In this document: piece after piece, positions 35,176 through 36,760 of the stretch | Layout of the letters: each line of letters begins with the position of its first letter | How positions within the stretch are numbered: position 1 is the stretch's first letter | Position numbers and translations under genes: made by a program | NCBI GenBank assembly: GCA_025924495.1 | Contig: JAICIG010000011.1 | Coordinates: forward strand, 1 to 36,760 | Source of the DNA: Pirellulales bacterium | GTDB taxonomy: Bacteria; Planctomycetota; Planctomycetia; Pirellulales; JAICIG01 | Reading direction: 5' to 3' | DNA length: 36,760 bases | The notes under the pieces: generated by a model | Database searches by the model: none | Told to the model about the DNA's origin: nothing | Seen by the model: the letters and a program-made list of their open reading frames with translations, nothing else

Positions 35176-35811
35176 TCAGCGCCACACACCCGCTAGCGCA
35201 TTCCACGACATGAATATCAATGCGAACAGCGTGACGATCAGCAACATTTCGCGAATGCTGAATTGCAGTCGGCCGGTTCTGCGACTTCGATCGTCGAATT
35301 GACCAAGCAGGAACCCGATAATTCCTCCGTAGATCGTGAAGCCGACGACGGCGACTGCCGCGCGAAAGTTCAGTAGCGTGCTGCTTGTCACGCTACGGCT
35401 GGCGATGCCAATAGCGCCCGATACGCCGCCCATCGCCGCGCCCAGCAACATGAAGTCAATGCTGCGGCGAAACCGCGTGACCATTCGGTACGGCTTTCCC
35501 ACCAGATAAGCCGCAAGCAGCTCGGCAGCCTTCCGGCGGTCGCCGCTGTCGACCAGCACCTGATCCTGGCGAAAGCCGCGGCGCAACGTGGCGGACAGGA
35601 TGCCTGCAGCGACAAGCAAGTCGACGAATCCTCGGGCGACTTCCGGATCGTAAAAGGACGCAATCACGAGCGGCGCATCGCTCGCCAGGCCGGCTTGGTG
35701 TGGACCGGCCTGCGGCGCGGGACAGGTGGATTGCCGCACCGCTTCGAGCGCAGCCCGGATCGAATCCGCGCTTTTGGGCGGTTTGCCCTGCTGTTCCGCG
35801 TCGCCATTCAT
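35176..35811 (-). CDS. DUF2007-like membrane protein
   Basis: The ATG at 35811 has GGGGA eight bases upstream; the TTG at 35817 is an unnecessary extension. Residues about 45-110 match the DUF2007 pattern also seen at 29103-29414: V-I-A-S-F-Y-D-P-E-V-A-R-G-F-V-D-L-L, then V-L-V-D and A-A-E-L-L-A-A-Y-L. Then come two or three membrane helices with Gly-rich faces (M-L-L-G-A-A-M-G-G-V-S-G-A-I-G and F-T-I-Y-G-G-I-I-G-F-L-L-G) and the C-terminal Q-F-S-I-R-E-M-L-L-I-V-T-L-F segment that recurs in the LRR protein at 24271-25722. The combination looks like a membrane-bound sensory or scaffolding protein. Function unknown. Confidence 0.65.
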   Translation of the reverse strand: MNGDAEQQGKPPKSADSIRAALEAVRQSTCPAPQAGPHQAGLASDAPLVIASFYDPEVARGFVDLLVAAGILSATLRRGFRQDQVLVDSGDRRKAAELLAAYLVGKPYRMVTRFRRSIDFMLLGAAMGGVSGAIGIASRSVTSSTLLNFRAAVAVVGFTIYGGIIGFLLGQFDDRSRRTGRLQFSIREMLLIVTLFALIFMSWNALAGVWR

Positions 35812-35933
35812 TGGCAAGTCCCCGAGTTTGCGATTACGTGGTTATTTTACCAGCCTGTTGCGCTTGTTTGCAGCTTGCGCTTCCGATTACCAGCGACCAG
35901 CGCCTCGCGGGGGGCCTTTTGCCGGCTCGGAAC

Positions 35934-35978
35934 CGGTTGTCTCGAAGTCATTCGCTGGAGCGTGCGAACGGACAACCG
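35934..35978. other. Compound stem-loop between divergent genes
   Basis: CGGTTGTC (35934-35941) pairs perfectly with GACAACCG (35971-35978); inside it TTCGC (35951-35955) pairs with GCGAA (35964-35968). It lies between the DUF2007-like gene (minus) and the hydrolase-like gene (plus), about 70 bp before the latter's start. It could be an operator or leader structure; I cannot tell which. Confidence 0.35.
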
Positions 35979-36045
35979 TGAGTCGAACAGGCCTCAAGCT
36001 TCTCCCAATTTGAAGCCGATAGATGGTGAGCGAAAGGACGCGGCG

Positions 36046-36760
36046 ATGAATCTCGGCATGAATCACGCAGGGGCAAAATCGCATCAATCGCAGCCTTCTC
36101 CGGGCGGACCGCACTTTTCCGCCCTTCGGTTCCGGCATCAGGCCTATACCGATGCCCCGCCGCCGCAGGCCCGTTTTCGGCGCCTGAAGCCGCTCGCCGG
36201 GCCGCCGTTGGGTTCGGGCGAGTTTCGCTACCGCATGCAGCGCGTCGGCGAGGCATTGCGAGCGGCGAACGTCGGCGCAATTTATCTGGTGGAAGGCACC
36301 TTCGCCGCCTTGGAATCGGGCGACATGCTCGCCGAATTGGCGCGCCAGTATCCGGCCGCGCAGAAGACCATCGAGCGACTGGCGGCGCAGATGGTCGATC
36401 CGCAAGCCAGCGATGCGGGAAACTTCACCCCTCGATACGCCGATGCGTTTCAAGCGATGTTGGCGATCCGCAGCGAAGAGATTCCAGTCCAATTATTCCA
36501 TTGGTCGTGCGAGAACCACCACCTTGGGCGGGCCGACGCCGCGGTCCGGCTAATTGATGAAATCGCTTCCCTCGAATTAGCGCCTGGAAAGCGCATCCTG
36601 CTCTGGGGACACTGTCATGCGGGCAACGTGTTCGCTTTAATCAGCAATTTACTTTCGGGCGACGTCGAGGCGATCGAGCAGTTCTTCCAAGCCGCGCGCG
36701 TTTATTATCGCGTGCCGCTCACCGGCATTGTCGACGTGCCCGTTTGGCAGCGCGTGCATA
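36046..36760 (+). CDS. Alpha/beta-hydrolase-like protein, 5' part
   Basis: The frame is open to the window's last base; 238 residues are visible. The ATG at 36046 has AAGGA seven bases upstream. The first 45 residues are low-complexity (Gln, Pro, His). Then come V-G-E-A-L-R-A-A-N-V-G-A-I-Y-L-V-E-G, like strand 1-helix A of a lipase-type hydrolase, and L-L-W-G-H-C-H-A-G-N at 186-194. The nucleophile elbow (usually G-x-S-x-G) has Cys190 in place of Ser, and Ala in place of the second Gly. Related sequences I recall have G-H-S-H-A-G here, so Cys is a substitution worth checking. The oxyanion and acid/His positions lie downstream of the window. Substrate unknown; no signal peptide. Confidence 0.6.
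   Translation, partial: MNLGMNHAGAKSHQSQPSPGGPHFSALRFRHQAYTDAPPPQARFRRLKPLAGPPLGSGEFRYRMQRVGEALRAANVGAIYLVEGTFAALESGDMLAELARQYPAAQKTIERLAAQMVDPQASDAGNFTPRYADAFQAMLAIRSEEIPVQLFHWSCENHHLGRADAAVRLIDEIASLELAPGKRILLWGHCHAGNVFALISNLLSGDVEAIEQFFQAARVYYRVPLTGIVDVPVWQRVH

Overview
The window is 36.8 kb of GC-rich bacterial DNA, most likely from a planctomycete (Planctomycetota, probably Pirellulales). The support is gene content: a DUF1501 protein with a Tat signal, secreted M28 peptidase plus PDZ and tandem-PDZ proteins, a secreted LecA-like (PA-IL) domain protein, a sulfatase-fold protein, a very large secreted TIM-barrel protein, DUF2007 proteins, and membrane proteins carrying an F-S-(L/I)-x-E-(L/M)-L segment. 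No database search was possible, so the taxonomy is an inference from families. Genes sit on both strands in short runs. I see no transposase, integrase, tRNA, rRNA or CRISPR array.

Region by region: 1-6.6 kb holds the 3' end of an OprP-like phosphate porin, a secreted TPR protein, a tandem-PDZ protein, a gluzincin-like metallopeptidase, a beta-propeller lactonase and a startless HEAT-repeat remnant. 6.6-10 kb is a minus-strand nucleotide-sugar cassette, gmd, an rmd-like reductase, then ugd, which would supply GDP-deoxyhexose and UDP-glucuronate for surface polysaccharide. 10.2-13 kb is gyrA on the minus strand, split by one in-frame amber codon. 13.4-19.6 kb holds the LecA-like protein, an acidic protein with a DUF1016-N-like front half, a CDGSH protein, an M28 peptidase with two PDZ domains and a secreted protein with a long low-complexity linker. 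19.8-26.3 kb holds an AlkA-type glycosylase, a DMT exporter, an MFS transporter translationally coupled to a creatininase-family amidohydrolase, a membrane-anchored LRR protein and a small beta-carbonic-anhydrase-like protein. 26.5-36.8 kb holds DUF1501, a Tat-exported sugar isomerase-like TIM barrel, two DUF2007 proteins, a sulfatase-fold protein without its catalytic residues, a 1320-residue secreted protein and the 5' part of an alpha/beta-hydrolase-like gene.

The most notable observations are three. First, gyrA carries a single TAG inside otherwise intact, conserved sequence, while TAG is the normal stop of several genes here, including gyrA itself. Second, there are at least five small islands of 7-bp tandem repeats with different unit sequences but the same period; two of them touch stop codons, and one forms the C-terminal codons of the rmd-like gene. 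Third, two enzyme-fold proteins have altered or lost catalytic residues: the pseudo-sulfatase, and a hydrolase with Cys at the nucleophile elbow. No multi-gene system that is clearly new is visible; the heptamer islands are the best candidate for an under-described genome-wide element.
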